Source: JAPPKS01 sp963667895
GTDB taxonomy: Bacteria; Poribacteria; WGA-4E; PCPOR2b
Direction: 5' to 3'
Length of the DNA stretch: 64,000 nt
Assembly: GCA_965223985.1 (NCBI GenBank)
Contig: OZ245030.1
Location: forward strand, 3,286,001 to 3,350,000
Shown here: positions 1 to 8,689 of the stretch, one piece after another
Layout of the letters: each line of letters begins with the position of its first letter
Position numbering within the stretch: position 1 is the stretch's first letter
Program-made: the position numbers and the translations under genes
Notes under the pieces: generated by a model
Seen by the model: only the letters and a program-made list of their open reading frames with translations
The model's database searches: none
What the model was told of the DNA's origin: nothing

Positions 1-2
1 AC

Positions 3-680
3 AAAGTTGAACTCTTGACAAAGGAACATCGGTTGCGACTGCGCTTATTGAAAGAAGGCTTATCCACCCATAGCCCAGAAATGGAAAAACGGATTGAATC
101 CTGTTTCCGTTCGGAACGCGAGCGGTTGGCAGATTATGAACGAGGAATAAACTCGGATGAAAAGACTTTCAAACAATCGAAAGCCCAGTTGCTTCCGCCG
201 GATCAGATGAAGCAACTTCGCGGGCTTTATCTGAGACTCGCAAAGATATATCACCCGGACAAAGCGAATTTTGATGACGATCAAGATGAACGGAAACAGA
301 TGATGATGTTGATAAATCGTGCGTATGAAAATCTAGATATGCAGACCCTCAAGCGGATAAACATCAAGATTGGGTCGGAAGCCGAGTCAACTGCGGAGAC
401 AGTATCACAGAGAAGGAAACGGTTAACACAGGAGATAAATAGGTTGATGCGTGCCCAAGGTGAGTTGCGTCTGGAAATCAATAGAATTAAATCAAGCAAA
501 ACTTATCAGTTCAAGCAGGAAGTTGGGCGAGCCAGTGAAAGTGGGATGGATCTACTAACAAGTCTCGCTAAGGATTTGCAGCACAAAATTAATGCCAACA
601 AACGGCGACTGGCGGATGTGATTGAACGGTTCCATCAATTTAGTAGAAAAGTTATGGATAATCGGGCAAACGTCCTCTAG
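3..680 (+). CDS. J-domain (DnaJ-like) protein with C-terminal coiled coil, 5' partial
   Basis: The frame is open to the left edge of the window, so the TTG at 15 is probably internal and the true start lies upstream. About 75-110 residues in, the sequence LAKIYHPDKANF followed by INRAYENL matches helix II, the HPD loop and helix III of a J domain, which stimulates Hsp70 ATPase activity in known members. The second half is charged and heptad-like, with long stretches of K, E, R, L and Q, so it is likely a coiled coil. It has no zinc-finger or client-binding region, so it is a type III (DNAJC-like) protein and not DnaJ itself. Partner and target are unknown. It ends 230 bp before sodA and does not seem co-transcribed with it. 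Confidence 0.7.
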   Translation, partial: KVELLTKEHRLRLRLLKEGLSTHSPEMEKRIESCFRSERERLADYERGINSDEKTFKQSKAQLLPPDQMKQLRGLYLRLAKIYHPDKANFDDDQDERKQMMMLINRAYENLDMQTLKRINIKIGSEAESTAETVSQRRKRLTQEINRLMRAQGELRLEINRIKSSKTYQFKQEVGRASESGMDLLTSLAKDLQHKINANKRRLADVIERFHQFSRKVMDNRANVL

Positions 681-775
681 TCCACCTACCGATTTCACAG
701 AGAGAAATTTGTGCAAAATGAAGCTAACCGGGAGATAACCGCCTATCCCATATCAAGCAGCGTCTGCAAAAACAC

Positions 776-804
776 TTGGTTTTAGTTGCTCAATATGTTA
801 TAAT
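776..804 (+). promoter_or_regulatory. Putative sigma-70 promoter of the superoxide dismutase gene
   Basis: TTGGTT at 776-781 and a perfect TATAAT at 799-804 are separated by 17 bases. The site lies about 105 bases upstream of the sodA start in the only intergenic space before it. The -35 box is weak, so an activator may be needed. No operator was recognised. Confidence 0.5.
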
Positions 805-909
805 TTAATTGTTGTGGCACAGTTGATTTCAATATGCATATACGTCTGGATTGAAGAGATTTAACTCCAAACCCATGAATAAAACCATCTTTCTAAGGAG
901 GCAATCATA

Positions 910-1524
910 ATGGCACATGAACTACCCGCGTTACCATATGCTCACATTGCTTTAGAACCTCATATAGACGCGCGAACAATGGAAATCCATCACGGCAAGC
1001 ATCATCAAGCCTATATCAACAACCTCAATAATGCCCTCGAAGGACTTAATGACCTTGCGGCGTTGTCCATTGAGGAGTTGCTTTGCAATATCGACAGCGT
1101 GCCAGAGCCAAAGCGACAAACCGTCATCAACAATGGAGGCGGTCATGCCAACCACTCACTATTCTGGACAATAATGGGGCCCGGTGGGGGCGGCGATTCA
1201 ACGGGCGAACTCGCTGAAGCGATTGTATCCGCATTTGGATCGAGCGATGAAGCATTTGGGGCGTTTGCAAAGGCAGCGGCGACCCGTTTCGGATCCGGTT
1301 GGGCTTGGTTGGTCGTTGATGAGACAGGGGGATTACAAATCTACTCAACCGCGAATCAAGATAGTCCACTCATGCAGGGTCATACACCGATACTTGGCCT
1401 CGATGTATGGGAACATGCTTACTATCTGAATTATCAGAATAGACGACCGGATTATGTGGCAGCCTTTGCTAACGTTATCAACTGGGATGAGGTTGCAAGG
1501 CGTTATGCCGCTGCGAAAGGTTAG
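910..1524 (+). CDS. sodA: Superoxide dismutase, Fe/Mn family (Mn-type signature)
   Basis: This enzyme converts superoxide to oxygen and hydrogen peroxide, probably in the cytoplasm since no signal peptide is visible. The 204 residues are the normal family length. The four metal ligands are present: His27 (in EIHHGKHH), His82 (GGGHANHSLFW), Asp165 and His169 (DVWEHAYY). Gly78 in the GGGHAN segment and Gln150 in ANQDSP are the residues that mark manganese enzymes; iron enzymes carry the outer-sphere glutamine at the first place. The start is fixed by a strong ribosome site, AAGGAGG, 8 bases upstream. The gene stands alone between its own promoter and the ilv leader. Metal preference is inferred from residues only; cambialistic activity is possible. 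Confidence 0.95.
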   Translation: MAHELPALPYAHIALEPHIDARTMEIHHGKHHQAYINNLNNALEGLNDLAALSIEELLCNIDSVPEPKRQTVINNGGGHANHSLFWTIMGPGGGGDSTGELAEAIVSAFGSSDEAFGAFAKAAATRFGSGWAWLVVDETGGLQIYSTANQDSPLMQGHTPILGLDVWEHAYYLNYQNRRPDYVAAFANVINWDEVARRYAAAKG

Positions 1525-1582
1525 TTGGCGCATCATCAAAAGAGAGATGGAAAGAACCACCTTTGGATTGCTCGTCAAAAAC

Positions 1583-1611
1583 TTGACATCTCTCCTCGCC
1601 TTATGTATACT
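1583..1611 (+). promoter_or_regulatory. Sigma-70 promoter of the ilv operon leader
   Basis: A perfect TTGACA at 1583-1588 and TATACT at 1606-1611 are exactly 17 bases apart. Transcription would begin near 1618 and run straight into the T-box leader, which makes this the operon promoter for ilvB-ilvH-ilvC. Confidence 0.8.
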
Positions 1612-1617
1612 TAACAG

Positions 1618-1917
1618 AAATACTTCAAATTTCATACATTAAAAACAGTGAAGGGGAGGAGTAGGTCGCCTAGGCTTGACAGAGCGGGAAATTCACGGGC
1701 TAAGAGATTTCCTCAAACGCTACGACTGAACGTCGCCCTGGAGTTGCTAGCTTGAAAACACCAAGTAGGGTTAGCCGGTTGATGTCCGTCATTGCATCCC
1801 AATGAGTGCCCTTTTTTGACAGCAAGGCTTAACAGAGAGGGAATTGGAGTGGTACCGCGGTAAGATCTTCGAAAGAAGCCCTTTTCGTCTCCAAGGTGGA
1901 ACGAGAAGGGCTTTTTT
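1618..1917 (+). promoter_or_regulatory. T-box leader controlling the ilv operon
   Basis: The conserved T-box core TGGTACCGCGG lies at 1850-1860. The preceding GGAG (1846-1849) can pair with CTCC at 1889-1892 to form the antiterminator, and the TGGT bulge fits the ACCA end of an uncharged tRNA with discriminator A. A competing terminator follows at 1876-1917. A 5' arm near 1655-1710 begins GAGGAGTAGG and closes with TTCCTC, like a compact Stem I. In the family, uncharged tRNA stabilises the antiterminator and lets transcription continue when the amino acid is scarce. The downstream genes imply a tRNA for leucine, isoleucine or valine. I could not fix the specifier codon; CTA in the 3' side of the arm is only a candidate. 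Confidence 0.88.
1876..1917 (+). terminator. T-box regulated intrinsic terminator
   Basis: A 13-base-pair stem (1876-1888 with 1901-1913, one G-T pair) is followed by a run of six T at 1912-1917. Its 5' arm overlaps the bases needed for the antiterminator, so the two structures exclude each other. Confidence 0.9.
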
Positions 1918-2043
1918 GATTCTAGTTACTCGCTTGCTATTCTAAGAGGGAGCATATAGTTTCCAATCTGCTTGGCATGGTTGCAAGAAAGTCGTATTGA
2001 GCGACTCAGAGTAGTATCAATTCTATAAGAGGGCAAGGAAACG

Positions 2044-3723
2044 ATGGAACCCATGCGAGGTGCAAACCTCCTTATTGAAAGTCTTAAACGAGAAGGGGTC
2101 GAGTACATTTTTGGTCTTAACGGGGGCGCGGCGATGCCGATTTTTGATGCTCTCTACGATGCACCCGATATCAAGCTCATCCCCATGCGGCACGAACAAG
2201 GCGCAGCGCACGCTGCTGATGGCTATGCGCGCGCAACAGGTGTCGTGGGTGTTGTGCTTGCCACTTCGGGGCCCGGTGCGACGAACCTTGTCACCGGAAT
2301 TGCCACCGCTTTTATGGATTCCATTCCAATGGTGGCGATCACAGGACAGGTTTTTACCCATTTGATGGGCAACGACGCCTTCCAGGAATGTGATATCATT
2401 GGGGTAACGCGTCCCGTCTGCAAGCACAGTTTCCTAATCAAAACTAGCGACGAGGTTGCGGATATCGTGGCTGAAGCCTTCCACATCGCTAGTACGGGGC
2501 GACCGGGCCCTGTTGTTGTTGATTTTGCAAAGGATGCACAAATAAGTGAGTCCATTTTTTGCTATCCGGAGTCGGTCAACATTCGTGGCTACAAACCCAG
2601 CGTCGATGGACATCCGCGCCAAATCGCCAAAGCTGTTGAACTGATCCACAACGCCAAGCGTCCCATAATCTATGCAGGGGGGGGCGTGGTTCTTTCCGAA
2701 GCTGCCAAGGAGTTGCGTGAATTTGCGATCAAAACCGGCATTCCAATAACAGTAACGCTCATGGGACTTGGGGCATTTCCCGAAACTCACCCACTTTCAA
2801 TGGAAATGCCCGGTATGCACGGTTCCTGTTGTGCAAACTATGCGTTTACGGACTCCGATCTCATTGTTGCAGTGGGTGCGCGGTTCGATGACCGGGTCAC
2901 AGGAGAGTTGAAAAAATTTGCACCGAAGGCGAATAAAGTTCATATTGACATTGATCCGTCCTGCATCGGCAAAAATGTCGCGATTGATGTGCCAATTGTC
3001 GGTGATGCCAAGCGTGTATTGGCGAAGATGAACGAGCTCGTACATCACGTAGACATTGAGCCCTGGAGACGGCAAACTGATGAGTGGAAGGAAAAATATC
3101 CCTTCGAGTATCATCAAAGAGGGGATAAGATTATGCCGCAGTATGTGATTCAACAAATCTATGAGATCTATCCCGATGCAGTAATCGTAGGAGATGTGGG
3201 ACAACATCAAATGTGGGCAGCGCAATATTTCAAATTTACCCAATCACGTCAGTGGTTGAACTCGGGAGGACTGGGAACGATGGGATTCAGTTTGCCTGCA
3301 GCAATCGGTGCCCAACTCGGATGTCCCGACAAAACGATTGTCAACATCAATGGCGACGGTTCATACATCATGACGATTCAGGAACTCGTCACTGCTGTCA
3401 CCTTGAAACTTCCGCTCAAAATTTTCATCATTAACAATATGTATCTCGGTATGGTGAGGCAGTGGCAAGAACTCTTCCACCAAAAACGGTATTCAGCCGT
3501 TGATTACCACGATAATCCCGATTTTGCGCTGCTTGCTCAAGCGTTTGGTGCAATAGGTCTCCGTGTCGAGCGAATTGAAGATGTTCGACCAGCATTGGAA
3601 AAAGCAAAACACATCAATGAGGGACCCGTTGTTATTGACTTCATTGTTGATGAAGATGAGAATGTGTTCCCAATGGTCCCAGCTGGTGCGGGGCTCGGTG
3701 ACGTTATACGAGGTTTAGCCTAA
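2044..3723 (+). CDS. ilvB: Acetolactate synthase, large catalytic subunit
   Basis: This ThDP-dependent enzyme makes acetolactate or acetohydroxybutyrate, the first shared step of branched-chain amino acid synthesis. The 559 residues are typical. Near the N-terminus FGLNGGAAMP and HEQGAAHAADGYAR carry the catalytic glutamate that activates thiamine. A central FAD-type domain follows, and the C-terminal domain has the ThDP motif beginning GDGSYIMT and ending NNMYLGMVRQWQ. The ATG is preceded by CAAGGAAAC. Its stop overlaps the start of ilvH (TAATG), so the two subunits are translationally coupled. Expression is under the T-box leader immediately upstream. Confidence 0.97.
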   Translation: MEPMRGANLLIESLKREGVEYIFGLNGGAAMPIFDALYDAPDIKLIPMRHEQGAAHAADGYARATGVVGVVLATSGPGATNLVTGIATAFMDSIPMVAITGQVFTHLMGNDAFQECDIIGVTRPVCKHSFLIKTSDEVADIVAEAFHIASTGRPGPVVVDFAKDAQISESIFCYPESVNIRGYKPSVDGHPRQIAKAVELIHNAKRPIIYAGGGVVLSEAAKELREFAIKTGIPITVTLMGLGAFPETHPLSMEMPGMHGSCCANYAFTDSDLIVAVGARFDDRVTGELKKFAPKANKVHIDIDPSCIGKNVAIDVPIVGDAKRVLAKMNELVHHVDIEPWRRQTDEWKEKYPFEYHQRGDKIMPQYVIQQIYEIYPDAVIVGDVGQHQMWAAQYFKFTQSRQWLNSGGLGTMGFSLPAAIGAQLGCPDKTIVNINGDGSYIMTIQELVTAVTLKLPLKIFIINNMYLGMVRQWQELFHQKRYSAVDYHDNPDFALLAQAFGAIGLRVERIEDVRPALEKAKHINEGPVVIDFIVDEDENVFPMVPAGAGLGDVIRGLA

Positions 3724-4214
3724 TGCTTGAGGAGAGACACATCTTTTCAGTACTCGTTGAAAATCGATTCGGTGTGCTCGCACGAATTGCGGGGTTGTTT
3801 AGCGGTCGTGGGTATAACATCGATAGCCTGAATGTCGCCGAGACGGACCATCCAGAAGTTTCACACATGACAATCGTTACACATGGTGATGCGCAGATTA
3901 TCGAACAGATATACAAACATCTAAATAAGCTGATAGATGTGATAAAGGTGACGAATCTCACTACTGAAAATCACGTCGAGCGGGAGTTTGTTTTGATCAA
4001 GATGAATGCATCACCCAATCGGCGTGGGGAGATTCTTCAAATCGTGGAGATTTTCCGCGCTCGCACGGTTGATGTTAGCCCCGCAACATTGACGATTGAG
4101 ATCACCGGTGACGAAGGTAAACTCAAGGCTGTGATTGATATGTTGCGTCCATATGGTATACAAGAGTTGGTCCGCACAGGTAAAATCGCAATCATGCGCG
4201 GCGCAGCGAAGTAA
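3723..4214 (+). CDS. ilvH: Acetolactate synthase, small regulatory subunit
   Basis: This subunit stimulates the catalytic IlvB chain and gives valine feedback inhibition. The 163 residues contain an N-terminal ACT domain (HIFSVLVENRFGVLARIAGL, with RGYNIDSLNV after it) and a C-terminal ACT-like half, as in the usual long-form IlvH. The ATG at 3723 shares its A with the ilvB stop codon. ilvC follows after 57 bases, so all three genes form one operon. The symbol ilvN is used for the same function in some genomes. Confidence 0.95.
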   Translation: MLEERHIFSVLVENRFGVLARIAGLFSGRGYNIDSLNVAETDHPEVSHMTIVTHGDAQIIEQIYKHLNKLIDVIKVTNLTTENHVEREFVLIKMNASPNRRGEILQIVEIFRARTVDVSPATLTIEITGDEGKLKAVIDMLRPYGIQELVRTGKIAIMRGAAK

Positions 4215-4271
4215 TTGATGATTGGTCATGGACATTGTTGATTTTCAATCGTCAATTGAAAGGAGAGTTTT

Positions 4272-5273
4272 ATGGCAACAATTTATTACGATAGCGATGC
4301 GATTTTTGATTTACTTAAAGAGAAAACGATTGCCATCATTGGCTATGGGACTCAAGGACGTGCACAAGCGTTGAACCTCAAGGACAGCGGTGCAGACGTT
4401 CTTGTGGGCTTGCGTTCAACGAGTCAATCGTGTGAACAGGCAGAAGCGGATGGGCTGGATGTCAGTAGCGTTGAGGAAGCCGCTAGCGCAGGCGATATTG
4501 TCCAGATTCTCATCCCAGATGAGTTGCATTCAACGGTCTATAAATCGCAAATCGAGCCGAACCTGCAAACCGGAGATATGCTGATGGTTTCGCACGGCTT
4601 CAGCATCCACTTTGGGCAGATACTCCCATTAGACAATATAGATGTGGCAATGATTGCGCCGAAAGCACCGGGGGACCTCGTGAGGGATGAATTCGTAGGA
4701 GGTGGTGGGACACCTTGCCTGATTGCCATCCATCAAGATGTCACTGGACATGCGAGAGATCTCGCGCTCGCTTATGCAAAAGGAATTGGCGGCACGCGCG
4801 CGGGGGTAATCGAAACAACTTTTCGTGAAGAAACAGAGACCGATCTCTTTGGCGAACAGGCTGTGCTTTGCGGTGGAACATCGGCGCTCATAAAAGCTGC
4901 ATTCGATACACTTGTCGAAGCTGGCTATCAACCGGAAATGGCCTACTTTGAATGCGTACATGAGTTAAAGCTCATCGTTGATCTTATCTATACTGGTGGA
5001 CTCAATAAGATGCGCCGCGTTGTCAGCAACACAGCGGAGTTTGGAGATCTCACCCGCGGCCCCCGCGTTGTTGATGAAAGTGTGCGAGAGCGTATGCGAG
5101 AGATTCTCCAAGAAGTGCAGAGCGGGAAATTCGCACGGGAGTGGGTGCTGGAAAATCGAGCCAATCAGCCCGTGCTGCAAGCCTTACGCCGCAGAGAATC
5201 AGAGTTGCCGATTGAGAAGGTTGGTAAAGACCTACGAAGTATGATGACTTGGATCGATCAAGCGACCGACTAG
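4272..5273 (+). CDS. ilvC: Ketol-acid reductoisomerase, class I
   Basis: The enzyme rearranges and reduces acetolactate to dihydroxyisovalerate, the second step of valine, leucine and isoleucine synthesis. The 333 residues match the short class I form. The nucleotide-binding loop reads GYGTQG, and the following LRSTSQS loop has arginine and serines that favour NADPH. The SHGFSIHFGQI segment has the conserved histidine, and magnesium ligands lie in FREETETDLFGEQ and in the ECVHELKLIVDL helix. GYGTQGRA replaces the usual GYGSQGHA, a mild variant. AAAGGAGAG precedes the ATG. No leuA or ilvD gene follows, so those steps must be encoded elsewhere. Confidence 0.97.
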   Translation: MATIYYDSDAIFDLLKEKTIAIIGYGTQGRAQALNLKDSGADVLVGLRSTSQSCEQAEADGLDVSSVEEAASAGDIVQILIPDELHSTVYKSQIEPNLQTGDMLMVSHGFSIHFGQILPLDNIDVAMIAPKAPGDLVRDEFVGGGGTPCLIAIHQDVTGHARDLALAYAKGIGGTRAGVIETTFREETETDLFGEQAVLCGGTSALIKAAFDTLVEAGYQPEMAYFECVHELKLIVDLIYTGGLNKMRRVVSNTAEFGDLTRGPRVVDESVRERMREILQEVQSGKFAREWVLENRANQPVLQALRRRESELPIEKVGKDLRSMMTWIDQATD

Positions 5274-5443
5274 GGAGCGCGATAGTCTTAAGAGAAGACT
5301 ATCGCCTTCGCTATTCGCTCAGTTGATCGCTCTGTTTGAGAACTAACCGATTTGACAAGTGAGTTTTTGCTGGAACACGAAGGCATCAAGCAAGTTGAGC
5401 CGTACTAATCTTTGTCTTGTCACATCCCACGTTTCCAAAACAC
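5274..5443. repeat. Dispersed repeat copy with perfect hairpin after ilvC
   Basis: Bases 5280-5289 and 5295-5304 form a perfect 10-base-pair hairpin with a 5-base loop. Bases 5311-5332 read CTATTCGCTCAGTTGATCGC, the reverse complement of the module found at 12692, 17939 and 53302 in this window. No T-run follows, so it is not a standard terminator, though it could stop exonucleases at the ilv transcript end. The rest of the stretch to 5443 shows nothing recognisable. Confidence 0.65.
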
Positions 5444-5472
5444 TTGTATCATTCATAGATTCATTATATAAT
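5444..5472 (+). promoter_or_regulatory. Putative sigma-70 promoter of the OGG1-like gene
   Basis: TTGTAT at 5444-5449 and TATAAT at 5467-5472 are 17 bases apart, about 105 bases upstream of the glycosylase. Confidence 0.5.
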
Positions 5473-5591
5473 AAATTTTGGTGCCAGTGATTTCATATGT
5501 GATTTTCAGCCTAAGTATGAACCCCAAAACTTGGACTTGATCCAAATCGGTTTACAAATGGCTAGGAGGCTATTTCATCCGAATCGAAAAT

Positions 5592-6452
5592 GTGACGGAT
5601 TTTAATCTGACACATACGCTTGAGTGTGGCCAATCGTTCAGATGGAAACGAGTTGGCGATTGGTATTACGGTGTCGTTGATGGCAGATTTCTCGGCATTC
5701 GACAAGAGGGTGAGACGCTTGTTGTCAAGAGTTGCTCCGATGTAGACCGCAATCAGCTTGAAGTTTTTCTTTATCACTACCTCGATCTACATCGTAATCT
5801 TCCGGTAATTCTTCAATCTGTGGACATTGATGCGACGATTCACCGAGCAATCGAGACTTTCTGGGGGATGCGGATTCTAAACCAAGACGTATGGGAATGT
5901 ATCGTGTCGTTCATCCTATCTCAAAATAACAACGTGCCCCGAACCAAGGGGATTATTGAAACCATTTCCATACGATTCGGCGAAAAACGCACGCTTGGGG
6001 ATAGAGTTGACTATTCATTCCCAACCGCGCACTCCCTCGCTCAAGCTGGAGTTGACGCCCTGTTTGATTGTCGCATGGGATATCGTGCCCCTTATCTCTG
6101 GGAAGCTGCATCAGTAATCGCAGCCGCAGGATTCGATCTCCAAGCACTAAAGAACATGCCATACCCTGAAGCGAAGATAGAATTGATGGGATTCAAAGGG
6201 ATTGGCGAGAAGGTCGCTGATTGTGTATGTGTGTTTTCGTTAGGACATATCGAAGCAATCCCCATTGATGTGTGGATGAAGCGAATCATAGAGCATATCT
6301 ACTTGCAACGCCGAGCCTCGATACGGGAGATTCGGGAGTTCGCCCAAAGCTATTTTGGTGGATATCTCGGTTACGCGCAGCAGTACCTTTTTCACTACGC
6401 CCGGACAATCGGATTTCAACGCTCCTTTTCCACAAAACGGGGAAGTGGATGA
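5592..6452 (+). CDS. ogg: 8-oxoguanine DNA glycosylase/AP lyase, OGG1 type
   Basis: It should excise 8-oxoguanine from DNA and nick the abasic site. The N-terminal domain begins DFNLTHTLECGQSFRW, the OGG N-terminal signature. The helix-hairpin-helix GPD core runs LMGFKGIGEKVADCVCVFSL with the catalytic lysine in GEKVADC, followed by EAIPIDVWM with the catalytic aspartate. The start is doubtful. GTG at 5592 has no ribosome site nearby, while an excellent AGGAGG at 5564-5569 sits 7 bases before an in-frame ATC at 5577. The upstream residues (IRIENVTDFNL) look like genuine family sequence, so translation may begin at a rare codon there. The nearest in-frame stop upstream is TGA at 5538. The gene stands alone with its own promoter. 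Confidence 0.92.
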   Translation: MTDFNLTHTLECGQSFRWKRVGDWYYGVVDGRFLGIRQEGETLVVKSCSDVDRNQLEVFLYHYLDLHRNLPVILQSVDIDATIHRAIETFWGMRILNQDVWECIVSFILSQNNNVPRTKGIIETISIRFGEKRTLGDRVDYSFPTAHSLAQAGVDALFDCRMGYRAPYLWEAASVIAAAGFDLQALKNMPYPEAKIELMGFKGIGEKVADCVCVFSLGHIEAIPIDVWMKRIIEHIYLQRRASIREIREFAQSYFGGYLGYAQQYLFHYARTIGFQRSFSTKRGSG

Positions 6453-6640
6453 TGCAGAAACCGAAATCCTTTTAACCTGGGAGCAATCTTACAGAAACAT
6501 TCACAGCAGTCAATCCCAATTAGTTCCACCGCGAGATGCACGTTATTTGTGGCTTTTCCGTAGAATAGGAAGGGATTTCGGCAAATCCAATCTTTACCAG
6601 TGTTTTCAACAATTTTGAGATAAAACAAGGAGAATCATAA

Positions 6641-7258
6641 ATGCTCGAAGAATTACGCGAGACTGTGCTTACAGATCTGGAAAAGCGTGTTGAACGCGCA
6701 ATTGGCATGATTGAGCAACTGAGACAAGATAAGTTTACACTGGAATCGCAAATCAGCGAACTCCACGAGCAAATTCAGCAAAAAGACGCACAGATCGAAT
6801 CGCTTGAAAATCGGAACGCTGAATTACAATATGCTGAATCTGAGTTAGAGACGCTCAGAGTTCAACGAGAGCAAGAACGCGAAGGTATTGATTCAGAAAA
6901 AATGGAACTTCGAGATCGGATCGAAGGAGTAATGAAACTACTCAACGGGGCTGAAGACGGACTCGAAACATCTCCTGAACACCCAACTGCTGGGGATGGC
7001 GAGGCAATAACCACAGCGGCTGGCGTATCGTTTGTGGAAGACGAATCGACAGAAACGTCTGAATCAGCCGTAGATGAGGAGCCAACCGAAGTACCTGAAG
7101 CATCAATGAATCCTGACACACCTGCGGCGGAAGAAGTAGAGCCATCCGCTGGAGAGAACGAGCCAATAGCCGAATCGTCTGAATTAACGTGCGCAGGGGA
7201 CGAATTGACAGACACACATGAATCGCCAGATGAGGAGTCAACCGAAGCACCTGAGTAG
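6641..7258 (+). CDS. Coiled-coil protein with acidic repetitive tail, likely truncated by a nonsense codon
   Basis: Function not recognised. Residues 1-105 form a long coiled coil (LEKRVERAIGMIEQLRQD and following heptads) that resembles ZapB-like division proteins in composition only. From about residue 106 the tail is rich in E, S, T and P and contains internal repeats: PTEVPEASMNPDTP recurs as STEAPE then a stop then PLDPDTP. The TAG at 7256-7258 interrupts this second unit. Reading through it continues 24 more repeat-like codons to TGA at 7331-7333, which overlaps the ATG of the next gene as ATGA. That coupling suggests the longer frame was the original protein. The start has AAGGAG 9 bases upstream. 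Confidence 0.7.
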   Translation: MLEELRETVLTDLEKRVERAIGMIEQLRQDKFTLESQISELHEQIQQKDAQIESLENRNAELQYAESELETLRVQREQEREGIDSEKMELRDRIEGVMKLLNGAEDGLETSPEHPTAGDGEAITTAAGVSFVEDESTETSESAVDEEPTEVPEASMNPDTPAAEEVEPSAGENEPIAESSELTCAGDELTDTHESPDEESTEAPE

Positions 7259-7329
7259 CCACTGGATCCTGATACACCGGTAACAGAGGCCGTGGAAACT
7301 GAAACAAAGCGACATGCGATTAATTCGCC

Positions 7330-8475
7330 ATGAGAATGAGCCCGCTGCGCATTCTAGTCTTATCCCATTCCTATATTATGAAGCCATATCGTCGGAAGTT
7401 TGCCTTGATTGGCGAAAATACCGATGTTGAAATTCGTGTGGTTACTCCCAATCGCTGGTTTGAAAGTTTTCAAGAAATTGTCTTCCAACCCGATTCAAGC
7501 ACGTGTTGCGACGAGATTCCGCATCCAGTCTGGTTTTCAGGTTACAGCAGTCGTTTTTACTATCGGCATGGCTTGAAAAGACATTTCCAAGATTTTCAGC
7601 CCCACATTATCCACCTTGAGGAAGAAGCGTGGAGCCTGAACGCACTTCAGACCTTACATCTCAAACAGAAATATTGCCCGCACAGCCGCTTCATATTTCG
7701 GACTTCATTAAGTATTCCAACCAAACAGCGATTTGGATTCCTGCCGGTCTGGATTGAGCAGCGTATCTTTCGGCAGGCTACTGCTGCGTTTCCTTTAAGC
7801 CAAAATGCTGGAAAAATCTTGAAACAACGCGGTTATCAAGGCAAGTTAATCCCCATATCAAACGGTGTAGACCTGCGCCTATTTCGTAAAATGGAGGCGA
7901 GTAATTTCAAAGTGCAGCTTGGTCTACGAGATAGTTTCGTAATTGGCTACGTCGGTCGTCTTCTTCATATGAAGGGGCTTGATACACTTCTTGAGGTGGC
8001 CGCGACTCTTGATTTTGATTACCAACTATTGATAGTGGGGCGGGGTGAGTATAAGGCAGATCTAATCAAATTAGCAGATACGCTTGGCATTGCGAATCGA
8101 ATCGTTTGGGTAGATGGTGTTCCGCCTGAAAATGTTCCGAAATATATTAACTGTATGGATACACTGGTTTTGCCTTCACGCACGACGCCGGGCTGGGTTG
8201 AATTTTTTGGACGAGTCCTGATCGAGGGGATGGCGTGTGAAGTTCCGGTGATTGGGTCCGATTCTGGTGAAATCCCCAACGTCATAGGTGATGCCGGTCT
8301 AATCTTCCAAGAGGGGGATACACAGGCTTTGGCAGATCTATTCAGGGAGATAGAACGGGACGAGTCGCTGCGGGTCAAATGCATTCAACGTGGCTTAGAA
8401 CGTGTTAAGAGATTTATGTGGGAAACCATTGCTCAAGAAACTTATGCGGTCTATCGTGAACTTGTGCCGCAATAG
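7330..8475 (+). CDS. Glycosyltransferase family 4 (group 1)
   Basis: A GT-B fold enzyme that should transfer a sugar from a nucleotide donor to a surface glycan or lipid. The 381 residues show the N-terminal acceptor half (LRILVLSHSYIMKPYRRKF) and the C-terminal donor-binding half: VIGYVGRLLHMKGLDTLLEV, then WVDGVPPENVPKYINCMDTLVLPSRT, then FGRVLIEGMACEVPVIGSDSGEIPNVIGDAG. The last carries the EX7E-type region of GT4 retaining enzymes. The ATG overlaps the end of the read-through frame of the preceding coiled-coil gene, so the two were probably coupled. Donor and acceptor cannot be told from sequence. Confidence 0.9.
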   Translation: MRMSPLRILVLSHSYIMKPYRRKFALIGENTDVEIRVVTPNRWFESFQEIVFQPDSSTCCDEIPHPVWFSGYSSRFYYRHGLKRHFQDFQPHIIHLEEEAWSLNALQTLHLKQKYCPHSRFIFRTSLSIPTKQRFGFLPVWIEQRIFRQATAAFPLSQNAGKILKQRGYQGKLIPISNGVDLRLFRKMEASNFKVQLGLRDSFVIGYVGRLLHMKGLDTLLEVAATLDFDYQLLIVGRGEYKADLIKLADTLGIANRIVWVDGVPPENVPKYINCMDTLVLPSRTTPGWVEFFGRVLIEGMACEVPVIGSDSGEIPNVIGDAGLIFQEGDTQALADLFREIERDESLRVKCIQRGLERVKRFMWETIAQETYAVYRELVPQ

Positions 8476-8689
8476 AGAATCCCGATGACAATGTTCAGGT
8501 TTTCGCACTGACCATTGATTGTACGCTCACTCATGCTTATGGATAACGGACAGCGTACCACCATTAGTTTTTCCCAAACCCGATTAACCTTTGAAAGGTC
8601 GCAGGATGAAAGATGCGTTCTTTGGCGAGAAACAACCGTTTCAACGCATCAAAATCTTTTTTGGAATACTCCTTCCAAGGAACACTGAC

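Noticed and set aside
1127..1635. Minus-strand frames opposite sodA and the ilv leader
   Set aside because: Shadows of real coding or structured sequence, with no ribosome sites or family similarity.
5280..5304. Hairpin after ilvC as an intrinsic terminator
   Set aside because: The stem is perfect but no T-run follows, and the sequence belongs to the dispersed repeat family.
6355..6618. 87-codon frame overlapping the end of the OGG1-like gene
   Set aside because: Half of it lies in another frame of a confident gene, there is no ribosome site and no family is recognised.
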